A stretch of DNA of 52,663 bases from Schleiferiaceae bacterium (lineage in GTDB: Bacteria > Bacteroidota > Bacteroidia > Flavobacteriales > Schleiferiaceae): contig JAQWXR010000047.1 of assembly GCA_029254375.1 (NCBI GenBank), positions 1 to 52,663 on the forward strand, given 5' to 3'. This document shows positions 17,063 to 25,501 of this stretch, one piece after another. Within the stretch, counting starts at the first letter, position 1; the number at the start of each line of letters is the position of its first letter. The notes under the pieces are model-generated. The model was not told the origin of the DNA. It searched no databases and saw nothing but the letters and a program-made list of their open reading frames with translations. Made by a program: the position numbers and the translations under genes.

Positions 17063-17388
17063 AGCGAAAAGCTTTCGCCACATCCGCAGGTGCGGGAAGC
17101 ATTAGGGTTATTAAAGGCGAAGCCCTTGCCATTTAGCCCCCCACTGTACTCCAGCGTGGTTCCAAGGAGGTATAGTAGGCTTTTCTTTTCGACCAAAATT
17201 TTGACGCCCTGGTCTTCAAACAATTCATCCCCGTCGGCTGGCGAATCAACAATATCCATGTCATAGCTGAGGCCAGAGCAGCCTCCAGACTTTACGCCGA
17301 CCCGGACAAATGCAGAAAGCACCTCTTTCCCCTCTGCTTGCATGAGGGAAGCGACTTTTTTAGCAGCTTCGGCGGATACGTTGATCAT
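17059..17388 (-). CDS. sufA: SufA/IscA-type Fe-S carrier protein (HesB family)
   Basis: 109 residues of the A-type carrier family, which receives clusters from SufBCD and hands them to target enzymes. The three conserved cysteines are in place: C37 in [11 protein letters not shown], and C101 and C103 in the C-terminal TCGCGESF motif. It is the first gene of the suf unit, and its TGA stop overlaps the GTG start of sufB. Cysteine desulfurase (sufS) and sufE are not adjacent on either side. I call it sufA from operon context; by sequence alone it could equally be IscA- or ErpA-like. Confidence 0.9.
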   Translation of the reverse strand: MINVSAEAAKKVASLMQAEGKEVLSAFVRVGVKSGGCSGLSYDMDIVDSPADGDELFEDQGVKILVEKKSLLYLLGTTLEYSGGLNGKGFAFNNPNASRTCGCGESFSL

Positions 17389-17412
17389 TTGGACTCATTC
17401 TAAATTGAGTGA

Positions 17413-17420
17413 CAAAGATA
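17413..17420 (-). promoter_or_regulatory. TAnnTTTG -7 element of the suf operon
   Basis: Minus strand TATCTTTG lies 24 bases before the sufA ATG, an exact consensus match giving a short leader of roughly 18 bases. No TTG is visible at -33, and I saw no IscR- or Fur-like palindrome in the 51-base intergenic region. Confidence 0.5.
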
Positions 17421-17439
17421 CAACCCGCTATGGGCTTAA

Positions 17440-19374
17440 TTAGTTCGATATTTGGGCAAAATAGCGAAGGATCGTCAGGCCGTTCGAAGCGACTTCGATC
17501 TCGCCCTCTTCACGCATTGTTTTGAGATCACGCGTCAGGCGGCCCCCTTCCATCACTTTGGTTTCCAACAAAATCTCCACGCTATTCGATCTGTCGTTCC
17601 AATCCCCCAGGCGCTCCAAGTTAAAGCCCTGTGACTTGGGATTGCGGTTGACCAAGATGAGAAGCGTCTCTTCCTCGTTGCGCCATCCGTAGGCATATAC
17701 ATCGTTGTAGGGCGCCCATTGACGCAAAGTGCCTGTACCTATAACCGGATGGGACTCACGTAAGACCGCAAGCTCGCGCACAAAGGCCAGGGCGTCCGCC
17801 TCGTCCGCCTCCAAGCCCTCTCCCGTAAAGGCACTCTTGGTGTCGTCTGGCCAGCCACCAAACATGTCTTGACGCATGGCCCCGTGGTCCCCATCCGCAC
17901 GCATGAGCACTTCAGTCCCATAATAAAGGCAAGGAATTCCGCGCATCGTGTACAGCATCCCTAGGCCCATTTTATACAAATCCATATCCTCCTTAACTTT
18001 GGCGAAGAAGCGGCCCTCGTCGTGGTTATCAAGGAAAACCACAAAGTTTTCAGGCGCGCGGTACAGATAGTCTGAGGCTAAATTCATGTACAAATAGTTC
18101 AATCCCCCGCTCCAAGTTGTAGGCTTTTCTAAGGCTTCTTTCCATGCTTGATACGTCATGAAGTCCGCGGCGCCGTCCAAGGTCGGATGCCGATCCAGGA
18201 AGTACTGCTGTGAATGATGATTTTGCACCCAACTCTCCGAGAAAATAAAAAATTCAGGATAAACGGCATGAATTGCCGCAGACCAATTATCCAAAAAGTC
18301 TTGATCGGGATAAATCCAGGTGTCCACACGGAAGCCATCCACGCCTAGCATTTCAATCCACCACAAGGCATTTTGAACTAAATACTGGGCACAGTGACGG
18401 TCACGCTGGTTAACATCTACCATGGAGGAAACAAACCATCCGTCCGTAAATTGCTGCTGATCGCTTGGTGCCGCATAGGGATCATAGAGCGTGGCATAGC
18501 GGTGATTGGTAATCACGGGGTCACCCACTTCCCCGTTATTGTCGGTTTCGGGACGGCCCGGCCAAGCATTGATCCAATTGGAATCAGGCGGGTTCTGATA
18601 AAAACGATGTGCGGTCCCAATGTGATTAGGCACCATGTCCATGACCAACTTCATGTCCTTGGCATGAAGGGCTTCCGCATAGTCGCGATAGACCCGGTTT
18701 CCTCCAAAACGCGGATCGACGAGGTAGTGATCTGTAATGGCATAGCCATGGTAGGAAGCTCGAGGCATATCATTGACCAGCAAGGGCATTGTCCAAACGG
18801 CTGTTACCCCGAGAGAGGCGATGTAGTCTAGATGGGCGCTGATCCCCTGAAGATCGCCTCCATGGCGGTCATACCCTTGGCTCCGGTCCAAACTTTGCTC
18901 CTTCATTTCGCGGTTTCTATCATTGGCGGGCTCTCCGTTGGCAAACCTATCTGGGGTCAATAGATACATCAGATCCCGTGAATTCAAGCCCATGTTCGAA
19001 CGTCGCGTGGCATCACGCGCCTCCAAATCGTAGTAATGCACGTAGGTCTTGCGACCTTTCCGCGTCTTGACACTGAATTCCAGGGTTTGTGCCGGGGCAC
19101 TAGGTTCAATGACCAAGGTGACGTAGTGGTAGGCCGAATTTTGAGCCGCCTCGTCTTTGAAAATACGAACTCCCTCCCCTTTGGTCAGGGTGACTGAAGC
19201 TATGGCTTCTTTGCGATTGGTTTCTACCAAAAGTTCTACCGTATTCCCGGGCATGCCCACCCACCAATTGGGCGGATCCATTCGGACAGATAACTCTTTG
19301 GTCCCAAAAGCGGACGTCGTCATCCCCATTATGCAAAGGGCCACGGCACAAACATGCAAACTGTGTTTCATCAT
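17440..19374 (-). CDS. Secreted GH13 alpha-amylase family enzyme (neopullulanase/cyclomaltodextrinase-like)
   Basis: 644 residues with a signal peptide (residues 1-24, ending TSAFG). An N-terminal beta-sandwich like that of cyclomaltodextrinases (WVGMPGNTVELLVE) is followed by a (beta/alpha)8 GH13 domain. The conserved regions are complete: MDMVPNH (245-251), GFRVDTW with nucleophile D351, FIFSESW with acid/base E380, and FLDNHDEGRF with D452. A short C-terminal all-beta domain follows. It should cleave alpha-1,4 links in maltodextrins, starch or pullulan in the periplasm or outside the cell. It is downstream of susC, susD and a T9SS cargo gene on the same strand, matching a starch-utilisation locus (SusA-like role). 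A hairpin and a weak promoter element lie just upstream. Confidence 0.93.
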   Translation of the reverse strand: MMKHSLHVCAVALCIMGMTTSAFGTKELSVRMDPPNWWVGMPGNTVELLVETNRKEAIASVTLTKGEGVRIFKDEAAQNSAYHYVTLVIEPSAPAQTLEFSVKTRKGRKTYVHYYDLEARDATRRSNMGLNSRDLMYLLTPDRFANGEPANDRNREMKEQSLDRSQGYDRHGGDLQGISAHLDYIASLGVTAVWTMPLLVNDMPRASYHGYAITDHYLVDPRFGGNRVYRDYAEALHAKDMKLVMDMVPNHIGTAHRFYQNPPDSNWINAWPGRPETDNNGEVGDPVITNHRYATLYDPYAAPSDQQQFTDGWFVSSMVDVNQRDRHCAQYLVQNALWWIEMLGVDGFRVDTWIYPDQDFLDNWSAAIHAVYPEFFIFSESWVQNHHSQQYFLDRHPTLDGAADFMTYQAWKEALEKPTTWSGGLNYLYMNLASDYLYRAPENFVVFLDNHDEGRFFAKVKEDMDLYKMGLGMLYTMRGIPCLYYGTEVLMRADGDHGAMRQDMFGGWPDDTKSAFTGEGLEADEADALAFVRELAVLRESHPVIGTGTLRQWAPYNDVYAYGWRNEEETLLILVNRNPKSQGFNLERLGDWNDRSNSVEILLETKVMEGGRLTRDLKTMREEGEIEVASNGLTILRYFAQISN

Positions 19375-19379
19375 AGCTG

Positions 19380-19387
19380 TAAATGTA
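19380..19387 (-). promoter_or_regulatory. Possible TAnnTTTA -7 element of the amylase gene
   Basis: Minus strand TACATTTA, one mismatch from TAnnTTTG, followed by 5 bases and the ATG at 19374. It could give the amylase its own leaderless transcript in addition to read-through from the sus genes. Confidence 0.3.
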
Positions 19388-19413
19388 AGAAGGCCGGCAA
19401 TGGCCGACCTTCT
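19388..19413 (-). terminator. Intergenic hairpin between the T9SS cargo and amylase genes
   Basis: On the minus strand AGAAGGTCGGC pairs with GCCGGCCTTCT (11 bp including one G-U pair) around a 4-base loop. It is followed by TTACATTTA rather than a clean T-run, so it may be a weak terminator or an mRNA-stability element that sets different levels for the upstream and downstream genes. Confidence 0.5.
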
Positions 19414-19437
19414 ATGTTTTCCTTTTTGAAGGATGGA

Positions 19438-20214
19438 TTATCGGCTAACCGCGATGCGCTGGATCGTCTTCTCGCCATCTACAACAACCTCTACAAGGTA
19501 GTTTCCATTGGCAACCATGCTACCATTAGCAGCGTCTAAGTTCCAACGAACCTCGTTCTTGCCAGCAAATACTACAGCGTCGAAACTGTTCACGCACTGA
19601 CCCAAAACGTTAAATACATTGATAGTAGCGTTAGAAGAAGCCTTTGCTGTGAAAGCAATAGCTACTGGACCATTGGCAGGATTAGGATACACGGACAAAC
19701 CAGAAACGGCCGTCTCGTCTAAACTAATAGAGGCCGCACTTCCATCACACTGGTAGCATGCGTCCCAGCAATAGCGCAAGATTGTGCCGTTTGCAGTTGG
19801 AACAACGATTTCGCGGTTGATGTTACCACTACCGTCGTCAATACCACAACCATCGGTAGCAATCGTACAGGCTGGGTCTGTGCCTTCGTTCGTGCCCCAG
19901 TCACCATTTACAAACTTGTAAAGGGTAGTGCCACCGATAGCGGTAGAGGGGAAAGTTACAGTGATAGCCCATACGTCGTTGCCTAAGTCGGTCATAGCTG
20001 AGCCAGTATCCGTAGGAGACCAATCAGCCATAGCCAATGAACCTGCGCTAGCGCCTGCCGTCGCGAAATTGCCCCCTACACGGAGGCCGTTTGCTGCTAC
20101 AGCCGTTCCAGCGGCCACATAATCAGACATGTCCACCTGGAACGTAACGTCCACTTGGCCATAAGACATGATTGACGTTAAAGCCGCCAATCCAAGAGTA
20201 AGTACTTTTTTCAT
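19438..20214 (-). CDS. Small T9SS-exported protein, putative starch-binding/Sus accessory
   Basis: 258 residues with a signal peptide (MKKVLTLGLAALTSIMSYGQ). A beta-rich domain follows (VDVTFQVDMSDYV...VRVGGNF...LGNDVWAITVTF...LYKFVNGDWGTNEG), resembling the E-set/glycogen-binding-like modules seen next to bacteroidetes amylases, with four to six cysteines near WDACYQCDG. The C-terminal ~75 residues are a type A T9SS sorting domain: LSVYPNPANG, INVFNVLGQCV and a final GEKTIQRIAVSR. The protein should cross the outer membrane by T9SS and lose this domain. It occupies the place of the surface starch-binding lipoproteins SusE/SusF. The binding role is an inference from fold resemblance and location. 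Confidence 0.75.
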   Translation of the reverse strand: MKKVLTLGLAALTSIMSYGQVDVTFQVDMSDYVAAGTAVAANGLRVGGNFATAGASAGSLAMADWSPTDTGSAMTDLGNDVWAITVTFPSTAIGGTTLYKFVNGDWGTNEGTDPACTIATDGCGIDDGSGNINREIVVPTANGTILRYCWDACYQCDGSAASISLDETAVSGLSVYPNPANGPVAIAFTAKASSNATINVFNVLGQCVNSFDAVVFAGKNEVRWNLDAANGSMVANGNYLVEVVVDGEKTIQRIAVSR

Positions 20215-20245
20215 ACTTGATTTTGATTAAAGATTAATACAGGAA

Positions 20246-21808
20246 TTAATAGCCTGGGTTTTGGACCAGGTTTTGGTTAGAAATCAAATCCGATGAAGGA
20301 ATAGGATACAGGTTGTAGTGAATAGGGGTGGATGTGCCAAATTGCTCGTCGCCCTTGAAGGCCCAGAGGTAGACCCCCCCAGAGAACTGCCCAAAACGGA
20401 CTAGGTCCGTCCGTCGATGGCCCTCGCTGTATAGTTCACGCGCACGCTCATCCAAAATCAAGGGTAAATCTAGGCTCGATACATTGTGATCGCTATTGCC
20501 ATACGCGCGTTCGCGCACCAAGTTGAAGTAACCCACTCCTTGAGAAAGATTGCTTCCCGTGCGAACAGCGCATTCAGCATACATCAAGTAGGCATCCGCT
20601 AGGCGGAAGAATGGAAAGTCAATGTCCACAAAGGTAACCGGATCAGATCCTGCCGAACCATCGCGGTTCACATTGCGCCACTTGGTGATACCTATGCCCT
20701 CAGTGAAGGTGCCCACGGTAGTAATCGTGTCTTCCATCCCATCGAGCCATACTAGGCGGCGACTGTCCAACGTATCCGAAAACTTGTCGTACCAGGATTT
20801 GGTGGCCCGATTCCCTTGCCATCCTGACGTCGTTCCAAAATAGGCTGGGTCCATAGTTCCTCCCATGTGTGAGTGCACCAAGAAGGTAGTGCCTCCCCAT
20901 GTACGCGTGTGTTGACCATCAAAGGTGGCTGCGAAAATGAATTCGTTCGAACTATTGTTATCAGCAAAGAAGTTGTGCTCGTAGCTAGGCTCCAAGCTGT
21001 AGCCGGCATCGATGATAGCCGCACAATCCGCCATGGCATCCGCATAGCGCTCGGTACCGGTATAGACTTCGGCATTTAAATACAATTTAGCACGAAGCGC
21101 ATGCAAGGCCCCTAGGTCCGCACGTCCGTAGGCCCCAGTGCGGGCTGTCACCATCAAGGACTCTATATCGGCAAGTTCAGTTTCGATGTATTTAAAAAGA
21201 TCCGCTCGGTCTATTTGCTCAGGATAGTAAACACCTGGGCGATCACTTTCATCCACGAAAGGCACATTGCCAAAAAGGTCCAAGGCGTGATAATAGCTGA
21301 AAGCTCTTAGGTAGCGCGCTTCGGCTCCCATGTCTTTGATCATGGCCACCTGCTCCGCAGTGAAGTCCTTGCCGTCTAACCACTCGTCCATGGTATAGCG
21401 AATGAATTCATTCGCCAAGGCAATTTGGTAATAGATACGGTAATACATCGCACTCACGAAGGAAGAATTGTCGTTCCAAGTCATGGTATTCAGCTCGGGA
21501 ACTCCCGGATCGTTCCATCCGCACAGCGCCTCGTCCGTGGGAAGCTCTTGGAGGTTCCAATACACACGGACATACTGCGAAAAACCTTCGTCAATACCGC
21601 CAATATCTGGCATCCCCGCTGGGCCTTGGTTACCACTCACTGAGAGACCTGCATAGAGCTTCGCCAAAACGTTGATATAGTTGTCTGGATTCGAATAGAC
21701 CGCGTCGGCGTTCAAGCCATACCTCGGGCTAAGATTCAAATCCTTAGCACACGACGCTGCGATAAGCGCTGCACCAGCCAGAAGAGAAAAGAGTTTGATT
21801 GATTTCAT
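20246..21808 (-). CDS. susD: SusD/RagB family outer-membrane glycan-binding lipoprotein
   Basis: 520 residues with a lipoprotein signal ending AASC (C20). The body is helical with TPR-like repeats and typical SusD segments: LSPRYGLNADAVY near the N-terminus, EARYLRAFSYYHALDLFGNVPFVD (a family hallmark; key run YLRAFSYYHALDLFGNVP), ALRAKLYLNAEVYTG, and the C-terminal DERARELYSEGHRRTDLVRFG and YPIP. It caps the SusC transporter and captures oligosaccharides at the cell surface. The frame runs to 21835, but ATG 21808 starts the signal peptide. It begins 13 bases after susC. Starch or maltodextrin is inferred as substrate from the amylase in the cluster. Confidence 0.93.
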   Translation of the reverse strand: MKSIKLFSLLAGAALIAASCAKDLNLSPRYGLNADAVYSNPDNYINVLAKLYAGLSVSGNQGPAGMPDIGGIDEGFSQYVRVYWNLQELPTDEALCGWNDPGVPELNTMTWNDNSSFVSAMYYRIYYQIALANEFIRYTMDEWLDGKDFTAEQVAMIKDMGAEARYLRAFSYYHALDLFGNVPFVDESDRPGVYYPEQIDRADLFKYIETELADIESLMVTARTGAYGRADLGALHALRAKLYLNAEVYTGTERYADAMADCAAIIDAGYSLEPSYEHNFFADNNSSNEFIFAATFDGQHTRTWGGTTFLVHSHMGGTMDPAYFGTTSGWQGNRATKSWYDKFSDTLDSRRLVWLDGMEDTITTVGTFTEGIGITKWRNVNRDGSAGSDPVTFVDIDFPFFRLADAYLMYAECAVRTGSNLSQGVGYFNLVRERAYGNSDHNVSSLDLPLILDERARELYSEGHRRTDLVRFGQFSGGVYLWAFKGDEQFGTSTPIHYNLYPIPSSDLISNQNLVQNPGY

Positions 21809-21821
21809 GGCAGGATAGGGA

Positions 21822-24800
21822 TTAGAGGGAAACATTCAATTGTAGGTTGATAACGCGCGGGCGAGGGTAGATCATGTTGTCAATTCCACCAGCAATTTCA
21901 GGGTCCAAGCCTTTGTACTTGGTGATGACCAACGCATTCTGCATCGAAATATTGAGGCTAGAAGCATACTTGTCTTTATACAAAGTCCCCAAGTTGTAAG
22001 ACAAATAGAGGTTGTCCAAACGGATAAACGAAGCCTCCTGAATGTAGTAACTCGAGAGGTACTGTGGAGAGCGGAAGCCTGTGTTGAGATAGTCCGTGAC
22101 CAAGTTGTTCAAGTGGCGCATTGACCCGCCCACCTCAAAGTAATTGCCGTGGTTCGAAGACAAGTTGTTGTACATGTACTGGCCTTGTTCCGCACGCCAT
22201 GTCATACCACCTGACCACCGCTTGTGGGAGAAGGTCGCTGTAAATCCGAAGATCTGACGTGGTTCTGGCGTCTTTCCAGCCCAGGCTACTAAGTCGCTCG
22301 TGTTGATGAGCCCATCTCCATTTTGGTCTACATAGGCTTCGATGTCATCAATCTTGCCATTGCCGTTGACATCTGCGCCTTCACTATACTGATCTAACGA
22401 ACCATTGCGCTCCAAGGGGCGGCCATTGGCATCATAAATCTGCTCATAAGAATAGAAGGTGTACATCGGCATCCCGACCGCATGGATTTGGATCGTATTA
22501 CCTACCCCACCTGCAATACCACCAACCTGGATACCTGGAGAGGTCGTGTCCTGTACCAAGGAGAGCTGAGTGATTTGGTTGCGGTTGCGTGAAGCGTTGA
22601 AGCCAATTTCAAAGTTGGTCGTAGAATTGTCAATCAAAACCAAATTGACGGAAGCCTCAATACCATTGTTCGTCATGGAGCCCACATTCGTCAGTACTCG
22701 GTTAGAGAAATTCGTTCCCGCAGGAATGGGAACTACACCGAGGAGGTCAAACGTATTCTTCGTGTAAAAATCCAACGAACCATTGATGCGTCCTTTCAAC
22801 AAGCCATAGTCCAATGCAATGTTGGTCGTGGCTGTCTTTTCCCATTGCAAGTTGTAATCATAGGCATCAGGACGAAGGATGTCAATCCAGTTGTTGCCAA
22901 ATTGATATTGGGCAGTGGCTGTTCCGTAGTTGTAATTCGGGATATAGCCATAGTCATTGTAGATGTCCTGTTGACCGGTTAGACCGTATCCTAATCGGAG
23001 TTTCAAATTGCTGAAAACCGTTTGGCCTGCAAAGAAGTCCTCTTCGAGCATATTCCAGGCCAACGCTGCCGACGGGAAGAGGCCCCAACGTGCATCCTTA
23101 GAGAAACGGGACGAACCGTCTGAACGCAATGTCGCTGTCAATAAGTACTTATTACTGATGTTGAAATTTCCACGACCGTAGAAAGACATCAAAGCATTTT
23201 CAGAGAAATATGGGAAGGGGTTTGCCGGACTAATCGTATCGCCCAACGCATTTAAGCTCGGAAAGGAAGGAGAGGAGCTACTCCAATGTTGGAAAGAATA
23301 TCCCCCGGTCAAATCTGCATGGACTCGATTGCTGATCTGCTCATTGTAATTCGCATACAATTCGATCAATCGATTCGTCCGGCTAGACTCGTATTGGTTT
23401 TTTTCTCCCCCATTGTTAAAGTTCATCGCTGCATAGGCCGGAACAAAGGTGTTTCCATGCGTGTAGGAATATTCTCCACCAACGTTCATAAAGAGATGGA
23501 GGGCGCTGGTAGCCAAAGGCTGGTAATCAAACAGGATATTGCCCAAAGCACGCGTATTATATCCTACATCATCACGAAGCTCCAGCAATCCTACGGGGTT
23601 TCTTGGAGAAAGGGCGGAAGGTGTCCCATTGGGCATGGTCCACTCAAAGTATCCTCCATATGCCGTGTCGCCTGACAAGACTGGACGGGTAGGGTCATAA
23701 AAAACGGCTGTTCCAATCGCTCCTTGGTTGGCATAGAAATTTTCAGAGGAAATGATTTTTGCACTCGTATTTGCCTTGAGTTTTCCGTGCATAAAGGAAG
23801 GACTCGCATTCAAGGTGGCGGTGTAACGCTTCAATTCTGAGCGCTTGAGAACCCCCTTTTCACGGTACATCCCTAAGCCAAGGCGGTAGGGCATTTTCAA
23901 GCCACCGGTCAATGCCACATTGTAGTCCATGACCCTACCGGTTTGATAAATTTCCTTTTGCCAATCGGTTACTTGATCGGGATCAGAGGTAGCTAGTCGC
24001 GTTTGCTGAGCCGAAGTACCATTCTCCCCGATTACGTTTCGGAACTGTTCGGTGGAGAGCACATCCACTTGGCTCGTGACGTTGCGGAATGAAGTGACCG
24101 CAGTTACATCTGCTTGAAAAGCAGCATTCGCCTTGCCTTTCTTGGTGGTCACGAGGATGACTCCATTCGCAGCACGTGAACCATAAATCGCCGTTGCTGA
24201 GGCATCCTTGAGAATCGTAAAGCTCTCAATGTCCGAGGGGTTTAAGAGTCCCAAACCATCGGCCGGTAACCCATCAATGACAATCAAAGGGTCGTTGCTG
24301 GCATTTAACGAGGAGCCTCCGCGAATGCGGATTCGGCTTCCTGCCCCAGGCATACCCGAATTGGAGGTGATGCGCACCCCTGGGGTTTTACCTAAGATCA
24401 ACGCTTCTGGAGATGCAAAAGAACCTTTCTGGAAGGATTTTGATTTGATGCTTACTACGGAGCCGGTCAGGTCTTTTATGTTGGAGGTACCATAACCAAT
24501 GACGACAATATCATCCAAGGCTACCGCATCTTCGGTCAAGGAAAAATTGGCTTGGCCTGAGCCATTGATTAAGCTGACTGACTTCCTCGCAGTCACATAG
24601 CCCATCATGGTGGCCGTCACGTTCACTTGATTGGCGGTCACATTGATGGAATACATTCCATTGTTATCCGTCAACGCTGAATTCCGACTGTCATCAACCG
24701 AGATGGCGGCACCAGGTAAAGGCGCGCCATTGGCATCTTTTACAGAACCACTAATTCGACCTTGAGCTAGAGCAGATGGGGATATCAGAAGGAACACACA

Positions 24801-24830
24801 TGCGATTCCTAGGGTACGTTTCCAATTCAT
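21822..24830 (-). CDS. susC: SusC/RagA family TonB-dependent outer-membrane receptor
   Basis: 1002 residues. A signal peptide (ending SALAQ) is followed by a carboxypeptidase-regulatory-like N-terminal extension (GRISGSVKDANGAPLPGAAISV). The plug domain contains the SusC hallmark GYGTSNIKDLTGSV and IRIRGGSSLNASNDPLIVIDG, then KDASATAIYGSRAANGVILV. A ~750-residue 22-stranded barrel ends with an aromatic C-terminal strand (VINLQLNVSL). It imports oligosaccharides with energy from TonB/ExbBD and pairs with the SusD-like protein. At ~1000 residues it is of normal size. A 25-base palindrome lies 39-63 bases upstream of the ATG, a probable operator site. Confidence 0.96.
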   Translation of the reverse strand: MNWKRTLGIACVFLLISPSALAQGRISGSVKDANGAPLPGAAISVDDSRNSALTDNNGMYSINVTANQVNVTATMMGYVTARKSVSLINGSGQANFSLTEDAVALDDIVVIGYGTSNIKDLTGSVVSIKSKSFQKGSFASPEALILGKTPGVRITSNSGMPGAGSRIRIRGGSSLNASNDPLIVIDGLPADGLGLLNPSDIESFTILKDASATAIYGSRAANGVILVTTKKGKANAAFQADVTAVTSFRNVTSQVDVLSTEQFRNVIGENGTSAQQTRLATSDPDQVTDWQKEIYQTGRVMDYNVALTGGLKMPYRLGLGMYREKGVLKRSELKRYTATLNASPSFMHGKLKANTSAKIISSENFYANQGAIGTAVFYDPTRPVLSGDTAYGGYFEWTMPNGTPSALSPRNPVGLLELRDDVGYNTRALGNILFDYQPLATSALHLFMNVGGEYSYTHGNTFVPAYAAMNFNNGGEKNQYESSRTNRLIELYANYNEQISNRVHADLTGGYSFQHWSSSSPSFPSLNALGDTISPANPFPYFSENALMSFYGRGNFNISNKYLLTATLRSDGSSRFSKDARWGLFPSAALAWNMLEEDFFAGQTVFSNLKLRLGYGLTGQQDIYNDYGYIPNYNYGTATAQYQFGNNWIDILRPDAYDYNLQWEKTATTNIALDYGLLKGRINGSLDFYTKNTFDLLGVVPIPAGTNFSNRVLTNVGSMTNNGIEASVNLVLIDNSTTNFEIGFNASRNRNQITQLSLVQDTTSPGIQVGGIAGGVGNTIQIHAVGMPMYTFYSYEQIYDANGRPLERNGSLDQYSEGADVNGNGKIDDIEAYVDQNGDGLINTSDLVAWAGKTPEPRQIFGFTATFSHKRWSGGMTWRAEQGQYMYNNLSSNHGNYFEVGGSMRHLNNLVTDYLNTGFRSPQYLSSYYIQEASFIRLDNLYLSYNLGTLYKDKYASSLNISMQNALVITKYKGLDPEIAGGIDNMIYPRPRVINLQLNVSL

Positions 24831-24868
24831 TTCGGGAGTATTTTGCCTCTAATTTAAGAGATTTCTCT

Positions 24869-24893
24869 CTATAGTGTATCAAATACACTATAG
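24869..24893. promoter_or_regulatory. Perfect 25-base palindrome upstream of susC (probable operator)
   Basis: CTATAGTGTAT-CAA-ATACACTATAG: two perfect 11-base arms around 3 bases, 39 bases before the susC ATG. No T-run follows on the minus strand, so a terminator for the upstream gene is less likely. On the minus strand TGTATTTG inside it differs from the -7 consensus TAnnTTTG by one base, so a protein bound here could cover the promoter. Confidence 0.65.
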
Positions 24894-24947
24894 TAGATTT
24901 TACCATAAGTCCCGACCTAGACTCTGCCTGCAATAGAAGACTACGCC

Positions 24948-25367
24948 TTAAGCGCAATGCGCTTCAAAAGCGGCCATTAAATTGGCTGCAAGCATATCAG
25001 CGGGGCGGCCTTCAATGTGGTGCCGCTCTATCATGTGCACCAATTCCCCATCCTTGAACAAGGCCATGCAAGGCGACGATGGAGGAAATGGGAGCATGAG
25101 CTCACGCGCCTTGTTTACCGAGTCCCGGTCATTTCCAGCAAACGCTGTAATGAGGTGATCTGGCTTTTTGGCTGCATTGTCCACTGCCATTCGAGCACCA
25201 GGACGAGCAGAACCAGCCGCACATCCGCATACAGAATTGACAACTACAAAGGTTGTTCCTGAATTCTTGGTGATGGCGGTCTCCATGGTTTGCTCGTCAC
25301 GGATTTCGGTGAAACCGGCATCAGTCAATTCGGCACGCATGGGGGCAATTAGATCTTCTGGATACAT
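24948..25367 (-). CDS. Bacilliredoxin (BrxA/BrxB, YphP family)
   Basis: 139 residues of the DUF1094/bacilliredoxin family. The redox motif is CGC at residues 47-49, within VVNSVCGCAAGSARPG, as in YphP/YqiW. The fold is thioredoxin-like, and the later SSPCMALFKDGELVHMIERHHIEG segment is typical. In Firmicutes these proteins remove bacillithiol from mixed disulfides. In Bacteroidota, many of which also make bacillithiol, the same role is likely but is inferred here. No bacillithiol-synthesis genes are in this window. The gene is monocistronic-looking, with its own good promoter and 117 bases before susC. Confidence 0.9.
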   Translation of the reverse strand: MYPEDLIAPMRAELTDAGFTEIRDEQTMETAITKNSGTTFVVVNSVCGCAAGSARPGARMAVDNAAKKPDHLITAFAGNDRDSVNKARELMLPFPPSSPCMALFKDGELVHMIERHHIEGRPADMLAANLMAAFEAHCA

Positions 25368-25415
25368 GGTAGGATCAATTTGAGGGATTACAATCGAAAT
25401 GTTCTATTAATTAAG

Positions 25416-25445
25416 CAAAAGTAATGCCCAAATCTACGCAGCCAA
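25416..25445 (-). promoter_or_regulatory. Full-consensus Bacteroidota promoter for the bacilliredoxin gene
   Basis: On the minus strand TTG (25445-25443), a 19-base spacer, then TACTTTTG (25423-25416). This is the only promoter here with both the -33 TTG and an exact TAnnTTTG at standard spacing. The leader to the ATG at 25367 is about 40 bases. Confidence 0.75.
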
Positions 25446-25501
25446 GGTGAACCGGATGTCGCTCCAATGGTTATGCCATTTAGTCTTAATTTTAGCTGCC
25501 C

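Noticed and set aside
18394-18831. Plus-strand 145-codon ORF
   Set aside because: Antisense to the GH13 catalytic domain.
23286-23675. Plus-strand 129-codon ORF
   Set aside because: Antisense to the SusC barrel; no domain or signal.
24869-24893. Palindrome as an intrinsic terminator of the bacilliredoxin gene
   Set aside because: It is AT-rich, with no T-run on the minus strand, and lies close to the susC start; an operator fits better, though termination is not excluded.
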